Shown piece by piece: positions 9,637 to 19,935 of a stretch of DNA of 64,000 bases. Both the position numbers and the translations under genes were made by a program. Position 1 is the stretch's first letter. Every line of letters begins with the position of its first letter. Below the pieces are notes generated by a model. The model saw only the letters and a list, made by a program, of their open reading frames with translations, did not search any database and was not told the DNA's origin. The stretch comes from Hyphomicrobium_A sp963759735 (GTDB lineage Bacteria > Pseudomonadota > Alphaproteobacteria > Rhizobiales > Hyphomicrobiaceae), in contig CAVXAF010000009.1 of the NCBI GenBank assembly GCA_963759735.1, positions 346,682 to 410,681 of the forward strand. The letters are read 5' to 3'.

Positions 9637-10766
9637 CGAGTTCGGCGCCTTCGCCCTGCTGCTCGGCGGCCTGCTGGGGCTGCAGTTGTTTACATCCTCG
9701 CTGCTGCTCTACCCGATGTCGGTCAGCCTGCCGGTGCTGCAAGGCACAGCGCGCGAGCGGCTCTACGCGGCGACCGTGCTGCTCGTTGGAGCGATCTGCG
9801 TGCCGCTCTGCGCGGCTTTGGCTACGGCGCTTTTCGTCCTCCACCGCGCCGATCTCATACCGGCGGCGCTGGCGCTGCTGGTGTGCTGGCAGTTGCAGGA
9901 GTCCATGCGCCGCGGCTTGCTTGCCGCTTTCCGCCATAGCAGTGCGATCTACGGCGATACCGTCACCTACTTCGGACAGGTGGTGGCCCTGTTCGCGCTC
10001 AGCCGGTTTGGGCATCTGACGCTCGAGAATGCGCTCTTTGCGATGGCCGCGGCCTACGCCACTCGGCGCGGCGATCCAGGCCGTGCAGTTGCGCCTCAGG
10101 CTCACGCCGTACGCCGACCTGCGCGCGACCGCATCGCAGTTCTGGTCGATCGGCGGCTGGTCGCTCGGCAACAACCTGCTCGCCTTGCTGCGCGTGCAAA
10201 TCCTGCCGTGGGTGCTCGCAGCCTTCGGCGGCATGGCCGCCGCCGGTGGTTTTCAGGCGGTGCTCAACGTCGTCAACCTGACCAATCCGATTCTGCTGGG
10301 CCTGTGTAACGTCATTCCGCAGACGGCCGCCAAGGCGCAGCAGACCGGCGGCAACCAGGAAGCCTGGCGGGCGGTACGCATTTACATGCTCATCGGGGCG
10401 CCGCCGAGCTTTGCTTATTTCGCCTTCGTGGCGTTGGTACCCTGGCTGCCGCTCACCGTGCTGTACGGCGCCGGCTCGCCTTACACGTCGCTGACCTTAC
10501 CGGTGCAGGTGCTCGCGCTTGGCTGGGGCATCGGCTACTTCGCGGAAATGATCTGCTCCTACCTGCACGGCGTCCGGCGCGCCCGCCTGGCACTCATTAC
10601 CAATCTGCTTGGCGTGCTGACGCTGGCGGCGCTGGCTCCGAACTTGATCAAATCCTATGGCCTCGTCGGCGCGTGCCTGGCACTCACCATTGCCAACATC
10701 GTGCGCCTGGCTGCCGCGGCATACGTCCAGAAAAAGGTCTCCTCGGATGAATATGTTGCAGCCTGA
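9523..10766 (+). CDS. Wzx-like polysaccharide flippase (two frame shifts)
   Basis: The ATG at 9523 begins VKQASWTLIDQGLVSLGAF, the usual start of MATE/Wzx lipid-linked oligosaccharide flippases. The protein continues across shifts at about 9634 (CCC[T]GAC) and 10064 (ACT[C]GGC) to the stop at 10766. Joined, it is about 413 residues with roughly 12 hydrophobic segments (LLLGGLLGLQLF, LLALLRVQILPWVLAAF, VLALGWGIGYFAEMI). It would flip undecaprenyl-linked repeat units across the inner membrane. The last 20 bases overlap the next gene's start at 10747, so translation is probably coupled. Confidence 0.82.
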
Positions 10767-12107
10767 CCGGACAGCCGGCGGCGTGGCGCCGCTCAATGCG
10801 CAGCCGACACCGTTGGAAATCCGCCATGTCGTGTTCGACGTGCGCGACGCCCATGACTTGAACGCCAACGGCCTGTTTCGTGTCGCGCGTCAGCTGGCAT
10901 CGGAACAACGCGCCGCCGGCGAAACGTCAAAGGTTTACTTCCTGCGGCTGGACGGCCGCGTGGTGCCGGAAGATTCGACAGACGCCTTCAAGCTGCTGCC
11001 CATGCAAGGCCTGCAATTGGCCGGCCACCATATAACCATCGCCGACAGCGTCATCAGGGAGATGACCGCATCGGGCAGCGCGCCGCTGTTCCTGCACCTG
11101 CACGCCGGACGCCAACCGTTCCTGCCTTGGCTCACCTGGCGACTGCGGCGCATGGGCATTCCCTATGCGATCACGCCGCATGGCCGCTATGCGCACATCT
11201 TCGATGCCGACGATCGCGCCCCGTATCCTCGCGCCAAGTATCCGCGCACCGCGCTCTACCTGAAGCACTTAGAGCGGCATGCACTCGAGGGCGCGCAGTT
11301 CGTGCACGCCGTTTCGGCCGACGAGCGTGACCTCATCCAGCGCGTTGCCCCGCGTGCCCGCGTCGAGCTGATCGACAACGCCGCCTATTCACGCCGCCTC
11401 GACGGCGAGCCCAAGCCGATTCCTCGCTCCGGCCCATCTGCGAATTACCCGCGGTTCGGTTTCCTCGGGCGCTTTGAGATCGAGCACAAGGGGCTGGATC
11501 TGCTGCTCGACGGGTTTCGCCAGGTACCGGGAGCTGGGCGGACGCGGCACGCTCGATCTGGGTGGCACGGGCCCATCGCGCGACCGCCTCGCTGAGCAGG
11601 CCAAGGCTCTGGGCATCACCCCGTTCGTCAGTATCTTCGGGCCGCATTTCGGCGCCGAACGCGTGCGGCTGTTTACCGGCTGGGATTATTTCGTCATGCC
11701 CTCGCGCTTTGAAGGCGTGCCGCTCGGCGGCATCGAGGCGGCGCTGATGGGGCTTCCGCTCATCGTCTCCAAGGGCAGCGGCCTGCGCGCCAAAGTCGAG
11801 GAATTCGGCGGCGGCATCGGCATTCAATCGCTCACGCGCCGAGGCCATCGCGCAGGCGTTGTTGCAGGCGGACGGAAAGGCGGAGAGTTGGACCTCGATG
11901 TCGACGGCGGCGTGGCGGATGGCGCTGTCGTTCGGCGATTGGACGACGACGGCGGCCACTCTGGCCAAGAAATACCGGGAAACCCGGCGCGTCGATGCTG
12001 TCGGTAGCGGCTGGCGAGCCGGCGCTAGGAGCCGTTCAACTCGTGTGCCCCGCCGTTCGGCGCGGCATGCTTGGGCGCCGCCTCTTCAGAAAATTCGAGG
12101 TTGTTGA
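10747..12107 (+). CDS. GT4-family glycosyltransferase (two frame shifts)
   Basis: The ATG at 10747 overlaps the flippase end. The protein shows GLFRVARQL, PYAITPHGRYAH, FVHAVSADER, then FLGRFEIEHKGLDLLLDGF, LDLGGTGPSRDRL and FVMPSRFEGVPLGGIEAAL, the GT4 EX7E-type donor motif. Shifts at about 11521 (CGC[C]AGG) and 11837 (ACG[C]GCC) join three frames into one protein of about 430-450 residues. The natural end is uncertain: the last frame runs to 12107, which overlaps the convergent LuxR gene by 83 bases. A further unseen shift could end it near 12007. Its role is sugar addition to the exopolysaccharide repeat; specificity is unknown. Confidence 0.8.
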
Positions 12108-12852
12108 GCGCCCATAGCGCGGCCTGGGTGCGGTTCTTGACGCCGATCTTGCGCAAAATCGCCTTCACGTGCGTCTTGACCGTCGCCTCGGCGAGGCCGA
12201 TGCGACGCGCGATGCTCTTGTTGGAATCGCCCTCCAGCAGGCGCGACACGATGGCCATCTCGCGCCCCGAAAGCTTGCGCATTTCCGTGCCGCCGTTGGC
12301 GCCATTGAGCGGCGCCTCGAGCACCGTGACGGCTTCGTGCTTCAGGCTCGCCAAGGCCGTGTCGATCCGGCTCGGCGGGCTGCGCCGCTCGGACAATTCG
12401 CGCGCAAACCCCGACGGAAGCACCGTCTCGCCCGACATGACGAGATCAAACGATTTCGTCAGCATGTCGCACGTCATGGAGTTGAGGACGTAGCCGTCGG
12501 CACCGGCGCGCAGGGTGGCGATGACATGATCGAACTGGCTGTCATGGCCCATGACGATCACATGCGCGTCCGGGTACTCTTCGCGCAGCAGCCGCAACTC
12601 CCTGAGGGGCGGCGCCCCGTCGCGCCGCTTGGGAGCCGCATCGGCGCTGACGACGAAGAGCGTGGTGGGGGCGTTGAATTCGGGATTGCCCAGCAGGGCA
12701 TCGATGCTGCTGGCGCTGCGGGTGGGCCGGTACTCCGTGCTGCTCAGCAGCCGCGCCAGCCCCTCCCATAGGATGGTGTTGGGCACCAAAAGGAAGGTGG
12801 CAACTCTACGCTTTAAGACTAATGGAGCAGCCATGAATATCCGCTGGTTCAT
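12025..12852 (-). CDS. LuxR/NarL-type transcription regulator with receiver-like domain
   Basis: The 275-residue protein has a receiver-like N-terminal domain (about 15-140). The usual phospho-acceptor Asp region reads TLFVVSADA, so an acceptor is not clear and it may be an atypical receiver. The LuxR-type helix-turn-helix is at about 195-255 (LSGREMAIVSRLLEGDSNKSIARR, EATVKTHVKAILRKIGVKNRTQAALWA). It sits inside the exopolysaccharide cluster between the glycosyltransferase and the acyltransferase. A copy of the GGGGTAGCCCG motif lies 92 bases before its start, which suggests autoregulation and control of the cluster. An internal ATG seven codons in is an alternative start. Confidence 0.85.
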   Translation of the reverse strand: MNQRIFMAAPLVLKRRVATFLLVPNTILWEGLARLLSSTEYRPTRSASSIDALLGNPEFNAPTTLFVVSADAAPKRRDGAPPLRELRLLREEYPDAHVIVMGHDSQFDHVIATLRAGADGYVLNSMTCDMLTKSFDLVMSGETVLPSGFARELSERRSPPSRIDTALASLKHEAVTVLEAPLNGANGGTEMRKLSGREMAIVSRLLEGDSNKSIARRIGLAEATVKTHVKAILRKIGVKNRTQAALWALNNLEFSEEAAPKHAAPNGGAHELNGS

Positions 12853-12943
12853 CCTTTGTCTTCAGTGAAGCCCATAAGATACAATAACTGAAGACGAAGT
12901 TTTGTTCAATTCTGCACCATATTTGCCGGAAAATTAGTAGCCT

Positions 12944-12958
12944 GGGGTAGCCCGAACG
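12944..12958. promoter_or_regulatory. Candidate operator, exopolysaccharide motif copy 2
   Basis: GGGGTAGCCCGAACG at 12944-12958 is identical over 15 bases to the copy at 1684-1698. It lies 92 bases upstream of the LuxR-type gene (12852, minus). Read towards that gene it is CGTTCGGGCTACCCC, the same orientation as the copies before the prenyltransferase, GT87 and sugar-transferase genes. Confidence 0.55.
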
Positions 12959-13070
12959 GATTTTCAGGTTAACGGGCGGGCTCCTGATCCAGGACGCGGG
13001 CGGCTGCGGCAGCCCGCTTTATGGGCACCCTCTCGCGGAGATGCTCAGTGCACCGCTGTCGCAGGTTCAA

Positions 13071-14133
13071 TCACTGCTGCCCCAGCGGCCGCGCGGGCTG
13101 CGGACGGACCACGTCTCCGCGCAGCCAGCGGTCGATCGGCTTCTCCAGGAAGGCCCAAGCGGCAAAGCCTACCGCGATGGCGACGGCAACGCCGAGCAGC
13201 CGTATCGGCTCGGCCAGCGCCGCGTCGGGCTGCAGGACGCTTATCGCCTTGCCCATCGCGGACAGCACGAACCAATGCACCAGATAGATGCTGTAGGAGG
13301 CATCGCCGAACTTCCAGCCGAACCGGTTCAACGGCGTTGTCGGCGGCGAACAGGGGGCGGGCGGCGAGGAACAGGGCGAACACCGCTCCGGCAGTCGCGA
13401 TGCGCACCATGAGATGGGCGCCGTATTCGCTACCGAAGACGTAGCCGGCCGCTCCGACAATCAGAAAGAGAGCAACCCTCTGTGCCTGGCCCATCAGCGG
13501 CATGCCCTCGATGTAGCGCAGCAGCCATCCAAAGCCGAAGGCGAGGAAATACGGGCTGAAAACATGGAAGGTCAGCACCGAGGTCTCCGCCTGCGTGCCG
13601 TGCAGGCAGCCGAGGAACCCCAACGCCGCCAGGAGCCAGATGACCGCTCCCTTGGCCGCACCGCGCATGCTCCAGAACAGCATGACGACGGCGATCAAGG
13701 CATAGAACAGCATCTCGTGCTCGAGCGTCCAGCCGACCCCGAGGATGGGGAACCCAGGCTGCGGCAGGATGAGATAGGAGCGGATCAGCGACAGCGGGCC
13801 GGGGTCGAAGTTGGCCAGGTGCCAGTCGGAATTGACGAGGTAGGCGAGCACCACGAGGGAGGTGAAGATCCAGTACATCGGATAGATGCGACGGATGCGC
13901 GACAGCAGGAATGCTCCGCCCGTTTTGTGCGAGCCCGCCGTCATGCAGATCACGTAGCCCGAGACCATGAAGAAGATCTCGACGCCGATGCCACCCACGC
14001 CGCGGTGCCACCACGACTCGGCGAGGTGGTAGGAGCTGAAATGCTTCGTGACCAAGTCGGAATGGCAGATTGCGACCTCGGTGGCCGCAATCGCTCGCAG
14101 CCACTGGATCTCGGCCCGCCGTTCGGCACCCAC
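13071..14133 (-). CDS. Acyltransferase 3 family membrane protein (one frame shift)
   Basis: The OafA/ExoZ-type acyltransferase begins AEIQWLRAIAA with the conserved N-terminal arginine. The GVGGIGVEIFFMVSGYVI motif and about ten hydrophobic segments follow, ending GFAAWAFLEKPIDRWL. GTG at 14133 is chosen as start because GAGGAG lies 9 bases upstream; the frame is open further upstream but overlaps the divergent gene at 14337. A shift near 13332 (GCC[G]TTG) joins the last 85 residues (FGDASYSIYLVHWF) from the next frame. The function is O-acetylation or another acylation of the polysaccharide at the inner membrane. Confidence 0.82.
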
Positions 14134-14336
14134 GGATGGGAACTCCTCAAAATGACCCGTTCGGGCTCGTTCCTGTCTCTCGCTGGCTCTCCTTGCACAT
14201 TCTGTGCGCTGCAGCGGGGCACTGGCCTGGAATTTAAGTATTAGCTCAAAAGAGAGCGGCCCCGCGGGCGACCCTCCGCTAATCTCCCCCTGCCACGAAG
14301 CTGCTTGGCGCCGACGCGCCCCGAGCGGCCGGCCGG

Positions 14337-15743
14337 ATGGAGGCCCCGCTGCTGCACTCACGCCCGACGATCGCCGCGCCCGGCGCCCTCACGGGCGGGG
14401 CGACGCAGCGCTTCGATTGGCACGATGCCTACTTCAAGCTGCTGCTGATTTCGCTCGGCGGCTACGCCTTCATGGGCAAGGGCTTCGCCTACGTCGGCTA
14501 TCCGCCGCTGCTGATCGGCGAGGTCGCGTTGGCGCTCGGCCTGATCGTCATCTATCGCTCCGGCTGCACCTTCGCGATGCTGACGTCGCTGCCGAGCATC
14601 CTGCTCGCCGTCATGCTCTCGATGGTCACATATCGGGCCGTGATGAGCGTCGGGACGTACGGTATCGACGCGGTGCGCGACGGCGTCATCATCATCTACG
14701 GCATTTTTGCCTTCGCCGTCATCGCGCTCATTCTCGAAAAGCCCGAGCGCATCTCGTTGACCCTCAGCGCCTACAGCCGCTTTGCCTGGCTGTTCGGCCT
14801 CATCGGCGGGTCGATGACCTACATAACGGTGCTGTTGGCCGACTACCTGCCGACGTGGCCGTCCTCGGGCGTCACCATCATCTTTGTTCGCTTGGGCGAG
14901 ACGGGCGTCCACATGGCGGGCGTTGCCATCTTCGTGCTGTTAGGCTTACGCAAGGTCAGCTGGCTGTGGCTGGTGGCATTGTTGTTCGGCATCATGACCG
15001 TCACCGTCAGTCGCGGCGCGATGCTGGCGTGCCTGGTGCCCATCGCCATCGCGGCCCTGCTCGACGGACAGGTGCGCCGCATCGGCGCCATCTTGCTGCT
15101 CGCCGTGGTCGTTCTCGGCGGCTCGTACGTCGCTGGCTTGAAGATACCGATCGACGGCGGCCGCTCCATCGGCGCGGAACAGCTCGTCGAGAATTTCGCC
15201 AGCATGGTCGGCAGCAGCGACACCTCGAACCTCGACGGCACCAAGTCGTGGCGGCTGCGCTGGTGGAAGGCGATCGAGGATTACACCTTCCACGGGCCGT
15301 ATTTCTGGACCGGCAAGGGCTTCGGCATGGGACTGGCCGAGGAAGACGGGTTCGTGGTCGGCAAGGAGTTCGGCACGCCCATCGTGCGCAGCCCGCACAA
15401 CGCCCACTACACCCTGTTGGCGCGCATGGGCGTCCCTGGCTTCGTGCTGTGGATCGCCCTCAACGTCTCCTGGTCGTTCATGATGCTGAAGCATTGGGCC
15501 ATGGCGCGTCACCGAGGCGATGCGCAATGGGCCAAGATATTCATCTGGATCGGCTGCTATGAACTCGCGGCACTGATCAACGCGACCTTCGACGTGGCGC
15601 TCGAAGGCCCGATGCAGGGCATATGGTTCTGGGCGCTGTTCGGCTTCGGCATCGCCACGACGATGGTCTACCGGTATTCGACGCGACCTGGCTTTGCCCC
15701 GCCAGCCGCGCCGGAGGCACGACCGCTCACGTACTCCTCGTAG
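14337..15743 (+). CDS. Wzy/O-antigen ligase family polymerase
   Basis: The 468-residue integral membrane protein has about 11-12 hydrophobic segments and a large periplasmic loop near 285-385. That loop holds the Wzy_C-type signature (SWRLRWWKAIED, GKGFGMGL, RSPHNAHYTLLARMGVPGF). The histidine and arginines there are those expected in O-antigen ligases/polymerases. In this cluster, with Wzx-like flippase and PCP/ExoF export genes, it most likely polymerises lipid-linked repeat units. Its last 76 bases overlap the 3' end of the convergent epimerase gene (15668). Confidence 0.85.
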   Translation: MEAPLLHSRPTIAAPGALTGGATQRFDWHDAYFKLLLISLGGYAFMGKGFAYVGYPPLLIGEVALALGLIVIYRSGCTFAMLTSLPSILLAVMLSMVTYRAVMSVGTYGIDAVRDGVIIIYGIFAFAVIALILEKPERISLTLSAYSRFAWLFGLIGGSMTYITVLLADYLPTWPSSGVTIIFVRLGETGVHMAGVAIFVLLGLRKVSWLWLVALLFGIMTVTVSRGAMLACLVPIAIAALLDGQVRRIGAILLLAVVVLGGSYVAGLKIPIDGGRSIGAEQLVENFASMVGSSDTSNLDGTKSWRLRWWKAIEDYTFHGPYFWTGKGFGMGLAEEDGFVVGKEFGTPIVRSPHNAHYTLLARMGVPGFVLWIALNVSWSFMMLKHWAMARHRGDAQWAKIFIWIGCYELAALINATFDVALEGPMQGIWFWALFGFGIATTMVYRYSTRPGFAPPAAPEARPLTYSS

Positions 15744-16684
15744 GCGGCGAGCAGCATCTCTCCATCGTTACGCAGCGGCGTGAACCCCAATTTCGCCGCC
15801 GTGTCCGAAACGTCGAGGACACAGTCGCGGTCGGCGATCATGTACTGCTCGGGGTGCAGGAGTGTGAGACCCACCCTGTCGAGCGCCGACAATGTCAGCT
15901 TCACAGCGCTGGCCGGCGTCGCCAGGAGGCGCGAGCGCGACCCGACCTTGGCGATCAGGCCTTGCAGCAGCTCCTTCACCGTGGGTGGGTCTTTCGATCC
16001 GAGGTTGAATGGCCCTGGCGGCAAGCCCGCATCGACGGCATGCAGCGCGGCACCGACGCAATCGAGCACCGACACCATCTGATAGCGATTGCGGCCATCG
16101 CCGATGAGCGGCACGGGACGGCCGGTCTCGATCAGACGAAACAGATTGGCGAGCACGCCCAGTCGGCCGGCGCCCACGATCAGGCGCGGACGGAACACCG
16201 TAGTCCGGAATCCGGCCCGCGCGCTGGCGGCCAGCAAGTCTTCGGCGGCGCGCTTGCTGCGTCCATAGGGGCCGAGTGGCCGCCGCGGGTGCGAGGGCGG
16301 GATCGGCGATAAATCCGGGAGGCCGTAGACCATGTCGGTTGAAAAGAACACCAGATCGCTCGCGCCGGCCTTTTGCATCGCATCGAGCAGGTGCTTGGTG
16401 CCTCCGACGTTGACGTCGGCGAACCACTGGTCCCTGCCCCGATACGGCACCTTGCCGTGAAACTGCCGGGCGGCGAGATGATAGACGACGTCGCCGGGCT
16501 GCAGGCCGACGCGCTGCAGGGCCGCCGGGTCAGTGATGTCACCCTGAACGAAGCTGACGCCTTGCGGCAGGCTCACCGACGGGGTGGCACTGTCGAAGAC
16601 GACGATCTCGGCTTGCCGCCGCACCAGTTCATCGGTGAGATACTTGCCGGTAAAGCCCAGACCGCCGGTTATGACGTGGCGCAT
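15668..16684 (-). CDS. NAD-dependent sugar epimerase/dehydratase (extended SDR)
   Basis: The 338-residue extended SDR starts RHVITGGLGFTGKYL (GxxGxxG). It has VYHLAARQFHGK, FFSTDMVYG with the active-site serine/threonine, PYGRSK (YxxxK) and FRPRLIVGAGR. It modifies a nucleotide sugar; the substrate is not readable. It is transcribed with the small EamA-type gene upstream (8 bases apart, 16693) and converges on the polymerase gene. Confidence 0.85.
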   Translation of the reverse strand: MRHVITGGLGFTGKYLTDELVRRQAEIVVFDSATPSVSLPQGVSFVQGDITDPAALQRVGLQPGDVVYHLAARQFHGKVPYRGRDQWFADVNVGGTKHLLDAMQKAGASDLVFFSTDMVYGLPDLSPIPPSHPRRPLGPYGRSKRAAEDLLAASARAGFRTTVFRPRLIVGAGRLGVLANLFRLIETGRPVPLIGDGRNRYQMVSVLDCVGAALHAVDAGLPPGPFNLGSKDPPTVKELLQGLIAKVGSRSRLLATPASAVKLTLSALDRVGLTLLHPEQYMIADRDCVLDVSDTAAKLGFTPLRNDGEMLLAAYEEYVSGRASGAAGGAKPGRVEYR

Positions 16685-16692
16685 GTCCGCCC

Positions 16693-17064
16693 CTAAGCGC
16701 TACGCGAGATGAAGACCAGACCCGAGCAGATCAGCGCAATGCCGAACATGCGGGCGAGTGTCACGTTCTCACCGAGGAAGAAGAAGCCCATGGCCGCGGC
16801 AATGACGTAGCCGATCGATAAGAACGGGTAGGCGACGCTGACCTCCGTCTTCGACAGCACGTACAGCCATATGAGAATGCTGATCGCGTAGCACATCATG
16901 CCGCCGATCAACCAAGGCTCCATGGCCACCGAAAGCGCATAGCGGATAGCCGATGGCTCCGGCGGCAGGGCACTTACGCTCAGCATGGCCTTGCGCAGCA
17001 GCACCTGCGCCAGCGCGTTGAGCGCAACGCTTCCCAGGATAATCGCGAACAGCGCGAGCGGCAT
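16693..17064 (-). CDS. Small EamA/ArnE-type membrane transporter
   Basis: The frame is open much further upstream, but ATG at 17064 starts the recognisable protein MPLALFAIILGSVALNALAQ, 123 residues. It has four predicted membrane segments and the SMR/EamA pattern (SKTEVSVAYPFLSIGYVIAA, LGENVTLARMFGIALI). Proteins of this size in polysaccharide clusters resemble ArnE/ArnF subunits that move lipid-linked sugars across the inner membrane. It is followed by the epimerase gene after 8 bases. The 310-base gap upstream, shared with the GT87 gene, contains motif copy 4. Confidence 0.75.
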   Translation of the reverse strand: MPLALFAIILGSVALNALAQVLLRKAMLSVSALPPEPSAIRYALSVAMEPWLIGGMMCYAISILIWLYVLSKTEVSVAYPFLSIGYVIAAAMGFFFLGENVTLARMFGIALICSGLVFISRSA

Positions 17065-17165
17065 TCGATGTCCTTGTTCCGACGACGGAGAGGCTTCTAG
17101 CACGGCGTCAAAGAGGTGATCGGCGGCATCGCAGACTTGGGTGAAGGAGGGAATAGCGGCATCCA

Positions 17166-17180
17166 TTCGGATTACCCCTA
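17166..17180. promoter_or_regulatory. Candidate operator, exopolysaccharide motif copy 4 (variant)
   Basis: TTCGGATTACCCCTA at 17166-17180 is the reverse-complement form of the motif; 11 of 13 core bases match TTCGGGCTACCCC. It lies between the divergent small transporter (17064, minus) and GT87 gene (17375, plus), 102 and 195 bases from their starts. Its orientation towards the GT87 gene matches that of the other copies towards their nearest minus-strand genes. The rest of this gap holds no gene. Confidence 0.4.
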
Positions 17181-17374
17181 GCGTCGAGGAGCTGACGCAC
17201 AGGCCAAGGCGCATATTCACTACGCTGACGGAATATTCTGCCGTAGCCGCCGCCGCTCGGCGGGTAACCCTACCTCCTAAGAGGGATGGCGATGAACATC
17301 GGCAGAACTGCATATTCCCGCGACAATGGTCGGGCCATGACCTTTCAGCAAACCTGTACTCGGGGGACCAATTG

Positions 17375-18747
17375 GTGACCTCAATCGCGCGCGCCGTGAG
17401 CGGCGCAATTTTCGGATGGGACTCCAATTCGAGCGGTGATCGCTGGCGCGACCCAGCGGTTTACGTGCGCATCGCGATCCTCGTCATCCTGGCGTCGATC
17501 GCCGCCGGCATCGTGTTGCGCCTGACGGGCTACGTCGGCGGCGCCTACAGCTGGTTTTCGTTCTCCAGCGCGCGCGATGATTCCTGGTTCCCCATGCGGC
17601 TTGCATACGAGCGCGCGATCGGAGCGACGCCGGGCAACCTGCGCGATCTGTTCTTTGTCGACCACATCAAGTTTCAGTACCCGGCGAGCTCACTGCTGCT
17701 CTACACGGCGTACGACCTCGTCGGCATCGAGCCGACGCCGAGGGCGCTGAACGTCCTCGTTTGGCTGAGCGTGCTGGGAACGGCGCTCGCCGTCTACCAG
17801 ATCTGCGTCACTATATAGATAAGTACAATGCTTCGCTGCGCCTCAGCACCGGCGACAAGTACCTGCTTGCCGCGGCCTTCGCGGTGGCAACGCTGTTCTT
17901 CTATCCGATCATGATCGCCTGGCGGCTGGGGCAGATCCAGGCGCTGCTCAACTTCGCGTTCGCCGCCGCCTGCCTGTTCTGGCTCATCGATCGCAAGCGC
18001 GCCGCCGGGGTGTTGATCGGCGTCGTCTGTCTCGTCAAGCCGCAGATGTGCTTGTTCCTCATCTGGGCGCTGCTGCGAGGCCAGAAGGATTTCGCCGTCG
18101 GGCTGGTTGCCACCGTCGTCGTCGGCCTTGGCCTTTCGCTGGCCCTCTACGGCTGGGACAACCACATCTATTATCCCGAGATGCTCTCCTACCTCTCGCA
18201 GCATGGTGAGGTCTTCTGGGACAACACCTCAGTCAACGGGCTGGTCACCGGGCTCTACCATCCAGACGAAGTGCTGATCTGGAACTATCACAGCTTCCCG
18301 CCCTACAACCCCGTTACCTATGCCCTGACGATGGTGTCGTCGGTGATCATCGCCGGGCTCGCCCTCTTCATCAATCGCAGCTCAGCCACGAGCGGATCGC
18401 TGCTCTCGTTCCAGACGGCGGCGCTCTCGTTCACGCTCGCCTCGCCGATCGCCTGGGGCCATCACTACGGCGGCGTCATCGTCATGCTGGCGATCGTCTT
18501 CTTCGAGATCCTGCGGCAAACCACCGGTTCCAGCACGCGCAACTATCTGGTTGGCTGGAGCGTGTGCCTGCTGTTGTTCAGCAACTACTGGAACATCAGC
18601 GAGCACCTGGCAGAGACGCCGTTCGCGATCCTGCAGAACTGGCGCTTGTTCGCGGTCTTCGGACTTTTGTGGATGATGTACCGACTGCAGCCGGGCGCTC
18701 CGGTTACGGCCGACGCCGGAGCCACGACGCGCCCAGCGCTGGCCTGA
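17375..18747 (+). CDS. GT87/DUF2029 family membrane glycosyltransferase (one frame shift)
   Basis: GTG at 17375 has GGGGGA about 8 bases upstream. The joined protein of about 457 residues is a polytopic membrane protein with the family's WFSFSSARDDSWFPM near the first loop, GQIQALLNFAFAAA, LKPQM-like VCLVKPQMCLFLI and SPIAWGHHY near the end. These match the GT-C mannosyltransferase-like GT87 family, which uses polyprenyl-phosphate sugars on the periplasmic side. The frame changes near 17812 (after AVYQICV), with one base missing or two extra. The neighbouring UbiA-type gene would fit supply of a polyprenyl-phosphate sugar donor. Confidence 0.78.
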
Positions 18748-18796
18748 CGACCTGATCGCTGGCCGCACGAGCAGACCGCGCCGTTGCCGCGCTATC

Positions 18797-19837
18797 TCAG
18801 GCGAAGGTGCCGGACCAGGCGAGAATGAACGCGACCAGCATCGTAGCACCCAGAGCGATGCTCGGAATATCCGTCACCGCGAAGGCGACCGGATCATCGT
18901 CGAGCTGGCGGCGCACGGCTAAAATCCACACGCGGCTGATCCACAGGAACAGGATGACGGGAAACGCCCACAGCCACGTGGTGTTGCCGTAGAAGCTGCG
19001 CTGGAATGCATCGAAGATGATGTAGAGCACCATGATGACGACGCTCGCCGTGCCGGTCGCGAGGCCAAGCGCGATTAGGATCGGCGCATCCTCGACCTGA
19101 TAGCCGCGGTTGCTCAACGTCGACTGGCCGCGCGACGCCGCGCCCTCGACCTCGACATAGCGCTTGGCAAGGCACAGCGACCCGAACAGGAACATCGAGA
19201 ACGTGAGCAGCCAAGGTGATCCCGCCACGTCGGCGCTGACGATGCCGAGCACCAGACGCAGCGTGAACAGGCTCGCCAGCACAGTGACGTCGAGCACCGG
19301 CACGCGCTTCAGGCCGGCCGAGTAAGCCAGCGTCAGGACGAGATAGATTCCCAGGCAGGCTGCCGCGAGCGGCGACACCGCCAAGCCGATGGCCAATCCC
19401 AACGCTACGGCGACCAGCGCTGCCGCCATGGCGACACCCACCGGCAGCGCGCCGCTGGCGATCGGACGATGGCGCTTGGACCAATGGCGGCGATCATCGG
19501 CTGCATCGAGCAGGTCATTGATGATGTAGGTGCCGGAGGCGACGAGACACAGGGCCACGAAACAGATGCCCGTGGCGATCACCGTATGCGGGGAACTCAG
19601 AGCCCCGGCAAGGATCGCTGGCACGAAGACAAGCGCGTTCTTTGCCCATTGATGCGGCCGCGCGCATTCCAGCAAGGCCAGCGACCGGGCGGCAAGCGGC
19701 GAGCGGCCGTGCGATGCGGCGGGAGGGACCCAGGTCCCGTCCTCGGATCCGGGCCCAGACTTTCCGGCGCCCCAGGCGCCCTTGTCGCCACCGACGCTCG
19801 AGCCGCCAAAAATGGAATACAGGTCGGCAAGCTTCAT
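18797..19837 (-). CDS. UbiA-family prenyltransferase (decaprenyl-phosphate phosphoribosyltransferase-like)
   Basis: About 346 residues. A variable polar N-terminus of about 65 residues precedes a polytopic UbiA domain: RPHQWAKNALVFVPAILAG, the Mg-diphosphate motif NDLLDAADDRRHWSKRHRPI (NDxxDxxxD), then LKRVPVLDVTVLASLFTLR. The closest functional group is decaprenyl-phosphate phosphoribosyltransferase, which makes polyprenyl-phosphate pentoses. That would supply a donor for the GT87 enzyme encoded next door, but this is inference. ATG at 19837 is preferred to TTG at 19846. Motif copy 3 lies about 100 bases upstream. Confidence 0.8.
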   Translation of the reverse strand: MKLADLYSIFGGSSVGGDKGAWGAGKSGPGSEDGTWVPPAASHGRSPLAARSLALLECARPHQWAKNALVFVPAILAGALSSPHTVIATGICFVALCLVASGTYIINDLLDAADDRRHWSKRHRPIASGALPVGVAMAAALVAVALGLAIGLAVSPLAAACLGIYLVLTLAYSAGLKRVPVLDVTVLASLFTLRLVLGIVSADVAGSPWLLTFSMFLFGSLCLAKRYVEVEGAASRGQSTLSNRGYQVEDAPILIALGLATGTASVVIMVLYIIFDAFQRSFYGNTTWLWAFPVILFLWISRVWILAVRRQLDDDPVAFAVTDIPSIALGATMLVAFILAWSGTFA

Positions 19838-19935
19838 GCGACGCAAGTGCCCTGAGGATGCAAGCTATGGGCATCGATTACGCACGCAATGGCGCGGGCA
19901 GACCATTTCTAATCGGAAGTTCGATTAATCCTTTC

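Noticed and set aside
14158..14167. Fifth copy of the exopolysaccharide motif (CGTTCGGGCT before the acyltransferase)
   Set aside because: Only the first 10 bases match; the ACCCC half is absent, so it was not counted.
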